64,000 bases of DNA from JAICTV01 sp035634055. Lineage in GTDB: Bacteria > Planctomycetota > Phycisphaerae > Tepidisphaerales > Tepidisphaeraceae. This document shows positions 25,088 through 34,750 of this stretch, in pieces (positions within the stretch are counted from its first letter, which is position 1; every line of letters starts with the position of its first letter). The notes below the pieces were generated by a model. The model was not told the DNA's origin. It saw only the letters and a program-made list of their open reading frames with translations, and made no database searches. The position numbers and the translations under genes were made by a program. The stretch spans positions 14,231 through 78,230 of the forward strand of contig DASQDR010000147.1 in NCBI GenBank assembly GCA_035634055.1, written 5' to 3'.

Positions 25088-26533
25088 TCAGACCAAGATC
25101 TTCTTCACCACTTCCCCACTCACATCCGTCAGCCGGAAGTCTCGGCCTTGAAAGCGGTACCTCAACTTCGTGTGATCGACGCCAAGCTGGTGCAGCATTG
25201 TCGCGTGCAGATCGTGGACGCTGACGGCGTCATCGACGGCCGCGTACCCGAGGTCATCGGTCGAGCCGTGCGTGATGCCGCCCTTGATGCCGCCGCCGGC
25301 CATCCAGATGCTGAACCCCTTGATGTGGTGGTCGCGCCCGTCCGCCTGCGCCATCGGGGTTCGTCCGAACTCGCCGCCCCACAGGACCAGCGTCTCATCG
25401 AGCATCCCGCGCTGCTTGAGGTCCTTGATGAGCGCCGCGGCAGCCTGGTCGACTTCTTTGGCGACGATCGGAATGTCGTTCTTGATGTTGCCGTGGTGGT
25501 CCCAGTCGCGGTGGTAGCACTGGACGAAGCGCACGCCGCGCTCCGCCAGCCGGCGGGCGAGCAGGCAGTTGGCGGCGAACGAGCCGTCGGCCCCCTCGGT
25601 GCCGTACATCGCCAGCGTCTGCTTCGACTCCCCCTTGAGGTCCATCAGCTCCGGCACGCTGGTCTGCATCTGGAAGGCCATCTCGTACTGGCTGATGCGC
25701 GTGGCGATCTCTGGGTCGTCGGTCACGTCCTGGCGAATCCGATTGAGCTTCTCGATCGTGTCGATCACGTCGCGCGTGTCGCTGGCGGTGACGCCGGGCG
25801 GGTTCTTGATGTAGTGGACGGCGTCGCCCTTGGACTGGAAGTGGACGCCCTGGAACCGGCTGGGCAGGAAGCCGCTGTGCCATTGCCGCTGCGCGATCGG
25901 CTGCTGCTGACCGGACTTGCCGGTGCTGGTGAGCACGACGAACCCGGGCAGATCTTCCGCCAGCGAACCGATGCCGTACCACAGCCACGACCCCATGCTC
26001 GGCCGGCCGCTGATCAAGGAGCCGGTGTTCATGAACGTGTGGGCCGGGTCGTGGTTGATCGCCTCGGTGTGCATCGAGCGAACGATGCAAATATCGTCGG
26101 CGACGCCGGCGATGTGCGGGAAGAGCTCGGAGATCTCTTGCCCGTTCTTGCCGTGCTTGCCGAACTTATAGATGGGCCCGAGGCAGCGCAGCTCCTTGCC
26201 CTGGAGCTGGGCGATCGGCTGCCCTTTAGTGAAGGAATCCGGCATCGCCTGCCCGGTCATCTGGAGCAGCTTGGGCTTGTAGTCGAAGGTCTCGAGGTGC
26301 GACGGCCCGCCGGCCATGTAGAGGTGGATGATCCGCTTGGCCTTGGGCGCGAGGTGGAGCGGGTCGAGCGTGCCGGACCAGCGCGGGGCGGAAGGCCTGG
26401 TCGCCGCCTCGCCGCCAAACAGGATCGACGGGTCGATCAGTGACGCCAGCGCGACGGAGCCAATCCCCTTAGCCGCGGCGCCGAGGAACGAGCGTCGGGT
26501 CTGGCGGAGGTAGAGCTGTCGGATCACGTCCAT
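25088..26533 (-). CDS. DUF1501 (sulfatase-like) Tat-exported protein
   Basis: 481 residues from the ATG at 26533 (AGGA 8 bases upstream). Twin-arginine signal RQTRRSFLGAAAKGIGSVALASLIDPS. DUF1501 signatures: RIIHLYMAGGPSHLETFDYKP, FMNTGSLISGRPSMGSWLWYGIG, FVQCYHRDWDHHGNIKND, LVLWGGEFGRTPMAQ, and GRDHHIKGFSIWMAGGGIKGG. These proteins have an alkaline-phosphatase/sulfatase-like fold and are abundant in planctomycetes. They are usually encoded next to a DUF1549/DUF1553 cytochrome-like partner, which is absent here. Exported; substrate unknown. Confidence 0.92.
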   Translation of the reverse strand: MDVIRQLYLRQTRRSFLGAAAKGIGSVALASLIDPSILFGGEAATRPSAPRWSGTLDPLHLAPKAKRIIHLYMAGGPSHLETFDYKPKLLQMTGQAMPDSFTKGQPIAQLQGKELRCLGPIYKFGKHGKNGQEISELFPHIAGVADDICIVRSMHTEAINHDPAHTFMNTGSLISGRPSMGSWLWYGIGSLAEDLPGFVVLTSTGKSGQQQPIAQRQWHSGFLPSRFQGVHFQSKGDAVHYIKNPPGVTASDTRDVIDTIEKLNRIRQDVTDDPEIATRISQYEMAFQMQTSVPELMDLKGESKQTLAMYGTEGADGSFAANCLLARRLAERGVRFVQCYHRDWDHHGNIKNDIPIVAKEVDQAAAALIKDLKQRGMLDETLVLWGGEFGRTPMAQADGRDHHIKGFSIWMAGGGIKGGITHGSTDDLGYAAVDDAVSVHDLHATMLHQLGVDHTKLRYRFQGRDFRLTDVSGEVVKKILV

Positions 26534-26564
26534 GGCGTCATCCTGCGCGGGCCGAGGCGCGCGG

Positions 26565-26581
26565 CAGCAGCAGCAGCAGCA
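26565..26581 (+). repeat. (CAG)n trinucleotide tract
   Basis: Five CAG units plus CA in the gap between the divergent DUF1501 and argD genes. A simple microsatellite with no evident function. Confidence 0.8.
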
Positions 26582-26719
26582 CCGCGCGACGGCAGGGTTG
26601 GAACTCAAGACGCGCGAACGATACAGCTTACCGCGCGCCTGCCGCCGGTGTTGAGGCTCGCGACGCGTTGGCGGACTCACGGCGGCCGCTTCATCGGCGT
26701 CATGCACCGGCCGGCGGTT

Positions 26720-26748
26720 TTCGACATCGCCCGCCGATCTGGTATCCT
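26720..26748 (+). promoter_or_regulatory. Candidate sigma-70 promoter of argD
   Basis: TTCGAC (26720-26725), a 17-base spacer, TATCCT (26743-26748). It lies 37 bases upstream of the argD ATG. Confidence 0.45.
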
Positions 26749-26784
26749 GCCAACGGCGTAGCACGTGCGGTAGGAAAGGAAGAA

Positions 26785-28002
26785 ATGGGCGAATCGACGC
26801 AGGCGATCCTCGGGCGCGGAAAGCGTGTGCTGATCGGTAATTACGCCCGCCTCCCCACGGTCATGAGCCGCGGGGAAGGGGCGTGGCTCTGGGACACCGA
26901 CGGTAAGCGCTACCTCGACCTCTTCGCCGGCTTCGGCGGCGCCGTGCTGGGGCATTGCCACCCGGACCTCGTGCGCGCGGCCACGGAGCAGGCGCAGAAG
27001 CTCTGGCACGTTGGCAACACGTTCTACTCCGAGCCCCAGATCGAGCTGGCCGAGCGGCTGAACCGGACGGCGTTCGCGGGGCAGGCGTTCTTCGCTCACG
27101 GCGGGGCGGACGCCAACGAGGCGGCGGTCAAGCTCGCCCGGCTGCGCGGGCAGGAGCACTCGCCGAAGCGCTGGAAGATCATCTCGCTGCTGTCGAGCTT
27201 TCACGGGCGAACGCTGGCGATGATCGCGGCCACCGGCAACCCCGCCGTCCGCGCCGGCTTCGCGCCGGACGTGCCCGGTTTCGTCCAGGTGGAGGCCGGT
27301 AACTTCGACGCGCTTGCGGCCGCCGTGGACGCCGAGACCGCCGGCGTCATCATGGAGCCGATCCAGGGCGAGGGTGGCATCAACCTCTACCCGGATGACT
27401 ACGCCGCCAAGGCGCGGACGCTTTGCGACGAGAAGGGCTTGACGATGATCTTCGACGAGGTCTGGACCGGCTGCGGCCGAACCGGGCGAATGTTCGGCCA
27501 CCAATATTTCAAGGACGCTGCCGGCAAGACCGTCGAGCCGGACATCATGACTCTCGGCAAGGCGATCGGCGGCGGGCTGCCGGTCGGTGTCATGTTCGCC
27601 AGGCCGCACGTCGCGCAGTTGCTCGGCCCCGGCAAGCACGGCTCCACGCTGGGCGGAAACCCGATCGCGATGAACGTAGCGAAGACCATCTTCGACGTGA
27701 TCGAGCGCGACAACCTGCTCGAGCACGCGTCGCAGCTCGGCGAGCACGTTGTCGCCCGGCTGCGCAACGAGCCGAAGATTCACTCGAAGGTCGCGCAGAT
27801 CCGCGGCCGCGGGCTGATGCTCGGGATCGAGCTGATCGTTGAGCCGCAAAGGCTTGTCGAGACGGGGATGGAGCACGGGGTGCTGTTGAACCTGACCGCG
27901 AAGAAGGTCATCCGCCTCGCGCCGCCGATCAACGTCGCGCGGCACGATTGGGAACAAGGGCTGGATCGAGTCGTAGAGACGATTGCGGCAGTGGGGGGAT
28001 GA
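26785..28002 (+). CDS. argD: Acetylornithine aminotransferase
   Basis: 405 residues. The ATG at 26785 follows GAAAGGA. Class-III PLP aminotransferase: WDTDGKRYLDLFAGFGGAVLGHCHP, IMEPIQGEGGINLY, DEVWTGCGRTGRMFGHQY (cofactor-stacking Asp), the PLP Lys in TLGKAIGGGLPVGVMF (about Lys259), and STLGGNPIAMNVAKT. It converts N-acetyl-glutamate semialdehyde to N-acetylornithine in arginine synthesis, in the cytoplasm. Closely related succinylornithine or 4-aminobutyrate enzymes cannot be fully excluded, but length and motifs favour ArgD. No other arg genes are nearby. Confidence 0.9.
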   Translation: MGESTQAILGRGKRVLIGNYARLPTVMSRGEGAWLWDTDGKRYLDLFAGFGGAVLGHCHPDLVRAATEQAQKLWHVGNTFYSEPQIELAERLNRTAFAGQAFFAHGGADANEAAVKLARLRGQEHSPKRWKIISLLSSFHGRTLAMIAATGNPAVRAGFAPDVPGFVQVEAGNFDALAAAVDAETAGVIMEPIQGEGGINLYPDDYAAKARTLCDEKGLTMIFDEVWTGCGRTGRMFGHQYFKDAAGKTVEPDIMTLGKAIGGGLPVGVMFARPHVAQLLGPGKHGSTLGGNPIAMNVAKTIFDVIERDNLLEHASQLGEHVVARLRNEPKIHSKVAQIRGRGLMLGIELIVEPQRLVETGMEHGVLLNLTAKKVIRLAPPINVARHDWEQGLDRVVETIAAVGG

Positions 28003-28096
28003 ACAGATGACTGTGGGACCCTTAGCATCAAACGTCGGACCTCGAACGACAAAGAGCGATGCGCGCGCAGTGGCTGCGTTCGGCATTCAGTCTCCG

Positions 28097-28960
28097 ATGT
28101 CGGATGTTCGACATTCTCTGCTTTCTCTCCTCATCGGGGCAGCCGCCGCCGGCTGCACTCCCAACGCGCCCCTCCCGCCGACGCCCACGCAGCCGCCGGC
28201 GATGACTCAAAAATCGGCCGCCGCCCACCCCAAGATGCTCGGCCAGACCGCGCTGGCATCGAACACGCCTGACGGCCCCGTGCAGTTACAGGCGGACGTC
28301 TACCAGCTCGTGCTGCCGCAGGGGGCGGTCAGCGGCAACGAGGCGTTCTGGAAGCGCGTGGACGAGCAGGCGGTGGACGTAGCGACGTACGACCTGCTCT
28401 ATAAGAACGGCGTGCGCGTCGGCGTGGCGCCGATCGCCGAGTGGGACCGCTTCCGCGAACTCATCGCCGAGCACCCGGCCACCACCAAGGCCAACACGCT
28501 CATCGGCGCCGACGCCAAGGTCATCGAGCTGCCGGTGCGCAAGGAGGTGCGGGCGCAGACGATCTGGTACTTCGATGCCCGCAACGACTCGATCGGGCGG
28601 ACCTACGACGAGTGCGAGAACTTCGTCACCATGACGCTGCAAAGCGCCCCGCGCAAGGCGGGCACCATGCGTGTCGCCCTCTGCCCGGTCGTGAAGAGCG
28701 CGCGCAAGCGGCTGGAATTCACGTCGCTCAACCGCGAGCTGGGCGAGTTGCAGTACGTCGCGCCGGAGCGTCTTTACGACATGAACCTGCGCGTCGACGT
28801 CCCGCCCGACCAGTTCCTCATCGTCGCCCCCAGCAGCGAGGCCGCCTGGCCCACCAGTATCGGCAACACCTTCTTCATCACCAACGGCCCCGCCGAGCGC
28901 ATGGAACACGTGCTGCTCATCGTCCCCAGGACGATCAAGATCGTGGCTGGCGGGAAGTGA
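28097..28960 (+). CDS. Putative lipoprotein of unknown function
   Basis: 287 residues from the ATG at 28097; an upstream in-frame start overlaps argD and encodes an implausible leader. Signal HSLLSLLIGAAAAGC ends in lipobox AAGC, then a Pro/Thr-rich linker (TPNAPLPPTPTQPPAM). The mature part is about 240 residues with beta-rich stretches (VQLQADVYQLVLP, VGVAPIAEWDRFRELIAEHP, MRVALCPVVKSARKRLEFTS, MEHVLLIVPRTIKIVAGG). It is predicted to be membrane-attached in the periplasm. No known family recognised. Confidence 0.68.
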   Translation: MSDVRHSLLSLLIGAAAAGCTPNAPLPPTPTQPPAMTQKSAAAHPKMLGQTALASNTPDGPVQLQADVYQLVLPQGAVSGNEAFWKRVDEQAVDVATYDLLYKNGVRVGVAPIAEWDRFRELIAEHPATTKANTLIGADAKVIELPVRKEVRAQTIWYFDARNDSIGRTYDECENFVTMTLQSAPRKAGTMRVALCPVVKSARKRLEFTSLNRELGELQYVAPERLYDMNLRVDVPPDQFLIVAPSSEAAWPTSIGNTFFITNGPAERMEHVLLIVPRTIKIVAGGK

Positions 28961-28991
28961 AGCGGGGTGGCCAGCCCTCGAAGGTGCTCGC

Positions 28992-29108
28992 GCGTCATCC
29001 CGAAGCGCGCCGACGCTTGTCATCCCGAAGCGTACTCGCGAGGGATCTCGGGACGGCGAGAGCCATTCACCGACTCAAGATCCCACGCCAGTACGCTTCG
29101 GGATGACA
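28992..29108. repeat. Inverted repeat of the GTCATCCCGAAGCG family
   Basis: Left arm 29018-29048 and right arm 29078-29108 are 31 bases each and match at 29 of 31 positions when one is reverse-complemented. The shared end is TGTCATCCCGAAGCGTACT. A third partial copy, GTCATCCCGAAGCG, lies at about 28994-29007. It sits between the stops of two convergent genes, where it could form a strong bidirectional hairpin. Confidence 0.85.
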
Positions 29109-29157
29109 TCGCTGGTGCCTGTCCGCCACAGTCATCGCGCGTGCCGCTCGGGGGACA

Positions 29158-29844
29158 TCAGCCGCTCACCGTTCCCGCCGCATCCGCCTCCCGCACCGCC
29201 CGCACGAACGCCTCAATCTTCTCCGGCGACTTCGCCCCAAGGGAAGCCTCGACACCGCTGCTGACGTCCACCGCCCATGGTCGGATCCGCGTCACCACGT
29301 CGGCGACGGTCTCGGCCCGCAGGCCGCCGGCGGCGATGAGCGCGGGGAGGCCTTCGAAGGCGCCAGCATTGATCGCCTCGGCGATGGCCGGCCAGTCGTT
29401 GGCGACGCCGCTGCCGCCTGCCTGCTCGGTTGTCGGCTCCATCACCAGCCCGATCAGGTTGGGCAGCCCCCGCGCGATCGCGGTCCGCCAGGTGTTTAAC
29501 TCCGTCGCCAGCGTTGCCCGGCTGACGCGGATGGCCTTGATCACTTGCAGCCCTTCCATCTCCGCCACGTCCGCGGGCGGCTCGGCGCCGTTGAGCTGCA
29601 CCGTGCGCAGCCCCAGCACCGCCGCCTGGTCGAGGATCTCCTCGGGCGAGGCATCGACGAACACGCCGACCGGCGTGACGAACGGCGGGAGCGCCTCGAT
29701 GATGGCCCGCGCCCGCTCCGGCGAAATGTTCCGCGGCGCCGGCGGGTAGAAGATCATGCCGATGGCGTCGGCGCCGGCGCGGGCGGCGGTCGCGGCGTCC
29801 TCGGGGCGCGTCACGCCGCAGATCTTGATCCTCGTTCGCTGCAT
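29158..29844 (-). CDS. trpF: Phosphoribosylanthranilate isomerase
   Basis: 228 residues from the ATG at 29844. A TIM-barrel enzyme of tryptophan synthesis: N-terminal KICGVTRPEDAATAARAGADAIGMIF with the catalytic Cys, VGVFVDASPEEI, TVQLNGAEPP, PALIAAGGLRAETV, and the catalytic Asp in PWAVDVSSGVEASLGAKSPEKI. It isomerises phosphoribosylanthranilate to CdRP. The other trp genes are outside the window, as is common when trpF is unlinked. It diverges from rhaB across 76 bp. Confidence 0.95.
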   Translation of the reverse strand: MQRTRIKICGVTRPEDAATAARAGADAIGMIFYPPAPRNISPERARAIIEALPPFVTPVGVFVDASPEEILDQAAVLGLRTVQLNGAEPPADVAEMEGLQVIKAIRVSRATLATELNTWRTAIARGLPNLIGLVMEPTTEQAGGSGVANDWPAIAEAINAGAFEGLPALIAAGGLRAETVADVVTRIRPWAVDVSSGVEASLGAKSPEKIEAFVRAVREADAAGTVSG

Positions 29845-29874
29845 CGCCCGACATGATATGATCCCGCCCCGACC

Positions 29875-29897
29875 GGGGCGAACGCGCGGTTCGCCCC
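29875..29897 (+). promoter_or_regulatory. Perfect hairpin in the trpF-rhaB divergent region
   Basis: GGGGCGAAC (29875-29883) and GTTCGCCCC (29889-29897) form a 9-bp perfect stem with a 5-base loop, 23 bases before the rhaB ATG. It could be an operator or a leader hairpin in the rhaB mRNA. Confidence 0.45.
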
Positions 29898-29920
29898 TCC
29901 ACTGGTGAGGGAAAACTTCC

Positions 29921-31393
29921 ATGCCGCGAAACTTCCTCGCGTTCGACCTCGGCGCCGAGAGCGGGCGCGCGCTGCTCGGCACGCTCGACGGGCGCAAGCT
30001 CTCGCTCCGCGAGATTCACCGCTTCGCCAACCCCATGGGCCGGATGAACGGCCACCTCCACTGGAACCTGCTCCAGCAGTGGGAAGAGCTCAAGACCGGC
30101 CTGCGCAAAGCCGCCGCCGCGGGCGAGAAGCTCGACGGCATCGGCGTCGATACGTGGGGCGTGGATTTCGGCTTCATCGGCGGCAACGGCGAGGTGCTCG
30201 GCTTCCCCTACATGTACCGCGACAGTCGCACCGACGGCATGATGGACGAGGTCTTCGCCCGCGTGCCGCGCGAGAAGGTCTTCGGCGCCACCGGCATCCA
30301 GTTCATGCAGCTCAACAGCCTGTTCCAGCTCGTCGCCATGAAGCGCGCGGGCTCGCCGGTGCTGTCGTGCGCCAGGACGATGCTGTTCATGCCGGACCTG
30401 TTCAACTACCTCTTCACCGGCGTAGCCAAGAGCGAGTTTTCGATCGCCACGACCAGCCAGATGTACGACCCGCGGAAGCGCGCGTGGGCGACGGAACTGC
30501 TGTCGCAACTGGACCTGCCGACGCACGTGCTGCCGGAGATCGTGCCGTCCGGAACGGTGATCGGCGAACTGCGCGGAGACGTCTCCAAGGAGTGCTCCGC
30601 CCGGCCCGTTCCGGTCATCGCGCCGGCCGAGCATGACACCGGCAGCGCCGTCGCGGCCGTGCCGGTTTCCGGCGGCGGCGACGACTGGTGCTACATCAGT
30701 TCCGGAACGTGGTCGCTCATGGGCGTGGAGCTGCCCGAGCCGCTGATCAATGAGAAGTCACTGAAGTACAACTACACCAACGAGGGCGGCGTCGGCGGGA
30801 CGATCCGCTTCCTGAAAAACATCATGGGCCTGTGGCTCGTGCAGGAGGGCCGCCGGCACTGGCAGCGCGACGGGACCGAATACACGTACTCTGAGCTCAC
30901 GAAGATGGCGGCCGACAGTCCGCCGCTGGCCGCGCTGATCGACCCGGACCACGCCCCGTTCGGCCAGCCCGGCGAGATGCCAGTGAAGATCGCCGACTAC
31001 TGCCGCAAGACCGGCCAAACGCCGCCCGGCAGCGTCGGCGCGGTCGTCCGCACCTGCCTCGACAGCCTCGCCCTCACGTATCGCAAAACGCTGGAGGGGC
31101 TGGAAGACATCCTCGGCCGGCGGATCAATACCATCCACATTGTCGGCGGCGGGACGCAGAACGAGCTGCTCACCCAGATGACCGCCGACGCCTGCGGCCG
31201 AACCGTCGTCGCCGGGCCGGTCGAGGCGACCGCGATCGGCAACATCCTCGTTCAGGCCATGGCCACCGGCGACGTGAAATCCCTCGCCGACGCGCGGGCG
31301 ATCGTCCGCGAGAGCTTTGACGTCAAGCGCTACGAGCCGAGAGACACGGCCAAGTGGGACGAGGCGTACGAGCGGTACCGCGCGCTGGCGTGA
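29921..31393 (+). CDS. rhaB: Rhamnulokinase
   Basis: 490 residues, ATG at 29921. FGGY-kinase family: the phosphate-1 motif FLAFDLGAESGRALLG, the rhamnulokinase-specific GVDTWGVDFGF, YRDSRTDGMMDEVF, TMLFMPDLFNYLFTG, APAEHDTGSAVAAVP, YISSGTWSLMGVE and the adenosine motif IHIVGGGTQNELL. It phosphorylates L-rhamnulose to L-rhamnulose-1-phosphate in the cytoplasm. The isomerase and aldolase genes are not adjacent. L-rhamnose would come from the rhamnosidase and lyase encoded 20 kb downstream. Confidence 0.95.
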   Translation: MPRNFLAFDLGAESGRALLGTLDGRKLSLREIHRFANPMGRMNGHLHWNLLQQWEELKTGLRKAAAAGEKLDGIGVDTWGVDFGFIGGNGEVLGFPYMYRDSRTDGMMDEVFARVPREKVFGATGIQFMQLNSLFQLVAMKRAGSPVLSCARTMLFMPDLFNYLFTGVAKSEFSIATTSQMYDPRKRAWATELLSQLDLPTHVLPEIVPSGTVIGELRGDVSKECSARPVPVIAPAEHDTGSAVAAVPVSGGGDDWCYISSGTWSLMGVELPEPLINEKSLKYNYTNEGGVGGTIRFLKNIMGLWLVQEGRRHWQRDGTEYTYSELTKMAADSPPLAALIDPDHAPFGQPGEMPVKIADYCRKTGQTPPGSVGAVVRTCLDSLALTYRKTLEGLEDILGRRINTIHIVGGGTQNELLTQMTADACGRTVVAGPVEATAIGNILVQAMATGDVKSLADARAIVRESFDVKRYEPRDTAKWDEAYERYRALA

Positions 31394-31482
31394 TCGGCGG
31401 CACGCGCAGCGTGGTTGCCTCTACCTGATGGCCTTCACGTAGATCAGGTAGAGCACCGCGACGGACCCGGCGATGCCGAGGA

Positions 31483-31803
31483 TTACGCCCGCGAAGGCAG
31501 TCCAGTACGCGGGAGCCGCTTCCTCGCCCGCGTCCTGAGCATCCCGAGCGTTCCGCAGGCGACGGCGAGGCCTTCCATGACCGCGAAGAGCATGAACCCG
31601 CCGCGCTCCGACGTGGGGCGCGATGCAAGTTCCGGGTGACCCGACGGGAATATCGACGCAAACGCGCCCAGCGGAAAACCGAGCAGCGCCAGCGCGATCG
31701 AGGCGGCCGCGAGGATGCCCGAAAGGCGATCCGCGGACGTCACGTCGCTAGCAGCGTACTGAAGCGGGCGGCCGGCGTCGTCGGTCAGCAACGGCTCGCT
31801 CAT
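31483..31803 (-). CDS. Small membrane protein, apparently frameshifted near its C-terminus
   Basis: 106 residues from the ATG at 31803: a polar N-terminus and two hydrophobic segments (ILAAASIALALLGFPLGAFA and FMLFAVMEGLAVACGTLGML). The frame then turns into an Arg-rich tail (RTRARKRLPRTGLPSRA). The overlapping alternative frame continues naturally as QDAGEEAAPAYWTAFAG, then ILGIAGSVAVLYLIY, to a TAG at 31421-31423, giving a third membrane helix. A one-base deletion (real or a sequencing error) near 31535-31550 would explain both frames. Family unknown. Confidence 0.5.
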   Translation of the reverse strand: MSEPLLTDDAGRPLQYAASDVTSADRLSGILAAASIALALLGFPLGAFASIFPSGHPELASRPTSERGGFMLFAVMEGLAVACGTLGMLRTRARKRLPRTGLPSRA

Positions 31804-31847
31804 GATGAGCTCCTGCCTCCGAGGTCCGGCGCGCCGATCCGCCGCCG

Positions 31848-32957
<1,110 letters not shown>

Positions 32958-33102
32958 TCCAGCGGTGGAGGATAACGCAACGGCGGCGAGTGACAAAGCC
33001 GGGCCGAGCGACGCAGCGCGCCCCTCGCCCGCTCGCCGGGCAAATAGTGGTGAGCGACCGTCCCCCCGGCCGATATGGGTCGGTCAGGCTCCTCGTGCGC
33101 CC

Positions 33103-33879
33103 ATGCTGCAAGACGTGCTCTTGATCCTCCCGCAATCGCTCTCGCCCGCTGGCGTCGCCGCGTGCGCCGCCGGTGCGCTGGCCGGCCTGATTCTCTGGCT
33201 CGCGGGCGCGACGTGGAGCCGGTGGGTCGTCACGCTGCTGGCCGTCGCGGCCGGCGGCTTCGCCGGCACGATGCTGCCACGCTGGTACCTCTGGCCGGTC
33301 AACTCGATGTCGCTGGCGGTGCTGGGGGCGGTGGTGCTTGGGGTGCTGGCGTTCGTGGGGCAGCGCGCGTCCGTCGGGCTGGTCCTCGGGCTGGTGCTCG
33401 TCGCCTGGGCGTCGCTGGGGACGTGGGCCGGCATGCGCGGCGCTGAGACGATCCAACCGCGGCAGGACTGGGAGGTTGCGCACCTGACCGCGCCGCAGCA
33501 CGCGCAGGACGTGTGGCAGCGACTGCCGCGGCCGGTTGCGAAGGTCCTGCCCTACTCGGCGGCAACAGCGATGATCAGCGGCCTGTGCGTCACGCTGCTC
33601 TGGCCGCGCGTGGGGCGGGTGTTGATGGGGTCCGCCCTCGGCATCACGACGCTCCTGCTGTGCGCCCTGTCGCTCTTGCAGACGCAGCGGCCGGCGTGGC
33701 TCGTGCACGTGCCGGCGGAACTCCCGGTGCAGACCGGGATCCTCGCCGGGGCGGCGGTGCTGGGCGCGCTCGTGCAGTGGCAGCTTTTGCCGGCGAAAAA
33801 GGAAGCACCGCCCACCGACCACGAACGACAACAGCCGCGGCAGCCCCCGGGCCGATATGGGGAGGCACGGGCGTGTTGA
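33103..33879 (+). CDS. Multi-pass membrane protein of unknown function
   Basis: 258 residues from the ATG at 33103. Six or seven hydrophobic segments (GVAACAAGALAGLILWLAG, WVVTLLAVAAGGFAGTML, SLAVLGAVVLGVLAFVG, VGLVLGLVLVAWASLGTWAG, then two after residue 150) and a polar C-terminal tail rich in Gln and Pro. The paired glycine-rich helices resemble the DUF4203/TMEM198-like protein encoded next, so the two may be distant paralogues. They are 48 bp apart on the same strand and probably co-transcribed. Function unknown. Confidence 0.65.
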   Translation: MLQDVLLILPQSLSPAGVAACAAGALAGLILWLAGATWSRWVVTLLAVAAGGFAGTMLPRWYLWPVNSMSLAVLGAVVLGVLAFVGQRASVGLVLGLVLVAWASLGTWAGMRGAETIQPRQDWEVAHLTAPQHAQDVWQRLPRPVAKVLPYSAATAMISGLCVTLLWPRVGRVLMGSALGITTLLLCALSLLQTQRPAWLVHVPAELPVQTGILAGAAVLGALVQWQLLPAKKEAPPTDHERQQPRQPPGRYGEARAC

Positions 33880-33927
33880 ACGAAGCGCGCGTGCGCCATT
33901 GAGAGAGAGACGAGAGGACTGGAAACC

Positions 33928-34692
33928 GTGATTCTTCTTCTAGCTCAAGCGGCGGCCGGGGCGGCGGCGGCGCGGCCCGCCACGCAGCCGGCCGCCCAAC
34001 AGGCGGCGCAGGCGGGGGCGGCAGCGGCGAACGAGGCGGCGAGTGCCGCCAACTCCCTCTGGCCGCAACTCCCCGCCCACTGGCCCGCGCAGACCGACCT
34101 GCTCACCTGGGCGCAGAGCATGGGCGCGCTCACCGCCGCCATGCTCGTGCTGGCCGGCGTCGTCTACCTGCTGTTCGGCGTCTACGCGTACCGCGCGCTG
34201 GTCACCATCAACGCCGCCGTGCTCGGGGCGTTCGTCGGCGCGATGATCGGCCAGAAGGCGGGCAACGCCACCGCCGGCGCGATGGTCGGCGGGTTCGCGG
34301 CAGCGGCGATCACCTGGCCGATGATGAAGTACGCCGTCGCCGTCATGGGCGGCACGTTCGGCCTGCTCCTGGGCGCCAGCATCTGGCGCGCCACCGGCCT
34401 GCAAGCGAATTACGCCTGGTCCGGCGGGCTCACCGGGCTCGTCTTCTTCGGCATGCTGTCGTTCATGCTCTTCCGAGGCAGCGTCATGATGTACACCAGC
34501 CTCCAGGGCAGCGTGATGCTCGTCTTCGGCCTGCTCGGGCTGATCTATAAGTACCAGGATCTCGCCCCCAAGGTCAGCAGCGCCATGTCGCAGCAGCAGT
34601 TCCTCCTCCCGCTGTTCATCTTCATCCCGGCGACGCTCGGGCTGATCTGGCAGCAGACTCAGTACCCCGCCGGCGCGCCGATGAAGAAGTAG
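33928..34692 (+). CDS. DUF4203/TMEM198-like membrane protein
   Basis: 254 residues from a GTG at 33928 behind GAGAGG. An Ala/Gln-rich N-terminus (about 7-42) precedes about seven hydrophobic segments beginning MGALTAAMLVLAGVVYLLFG. The motif YRALVTINAAVLGAFVGAMIG, followed by several more helices of similar spacing, is reminiscent of DUF4203 proteins. It ends in a short basic tail. Role unknown. Confidence 0.62.
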   Translation: MILLLAQAAAGAAAARPATQPAAQQAAQAGAAAANEAASAANSLWPQLPAHWPAQTDLLTWAQSMGALTAAMLVLAGVVYLLFGVYAYRALVTINAAVLGAFVGAMIGQKAGNATAGAMVGGFAAAAITWPMMKYAVAVMGGTFGLLLGASIWRATGLQANYAWSGGLTGLVFFGMLSFMLFRGSVMMYTSLQGSVMLVFGLLGLIYKYQDLAPKVSSAMSQQQFLLPLFIFIPATLGLIWQQTQYPAGAPMKK

Positions 34693-34731
34693 CGCCCGCT
34701 CATCAAGCTGCCCAATAGAATGTCAGCATGG

Positions 34732-34748
34732 CATGAGCTAAGCTTATG
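34732..34748 (+). promoter_or_regulatory. Palindrome immediately upstream of the LysR-type gene
   Basis: CATGAGCTAAGCTTATG is an interrupted 17-base palindrome with one mismatched pair, ending two bases before the ATG. LysR regulators often bind such dyads near their own genes, so autoregulation is possible. Confidence 0.4.
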
Positions 34749-34750
34749 TC

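Noticed and set aside
24119..26443. Long plus-strand frame opposite the hypothetical protein and DUF1501 genes
   Set aside because: Crosses two genes and has only low-complexity Arg/Val/His sequence.
33068..33861. 12-base direct repeat GGCCGATATGGG flanking the membrane protein gene
   Set aside because: Pairs of identical 12-mers are expected by chance in 64 kb; no other sign of an inserted element or target duplication.
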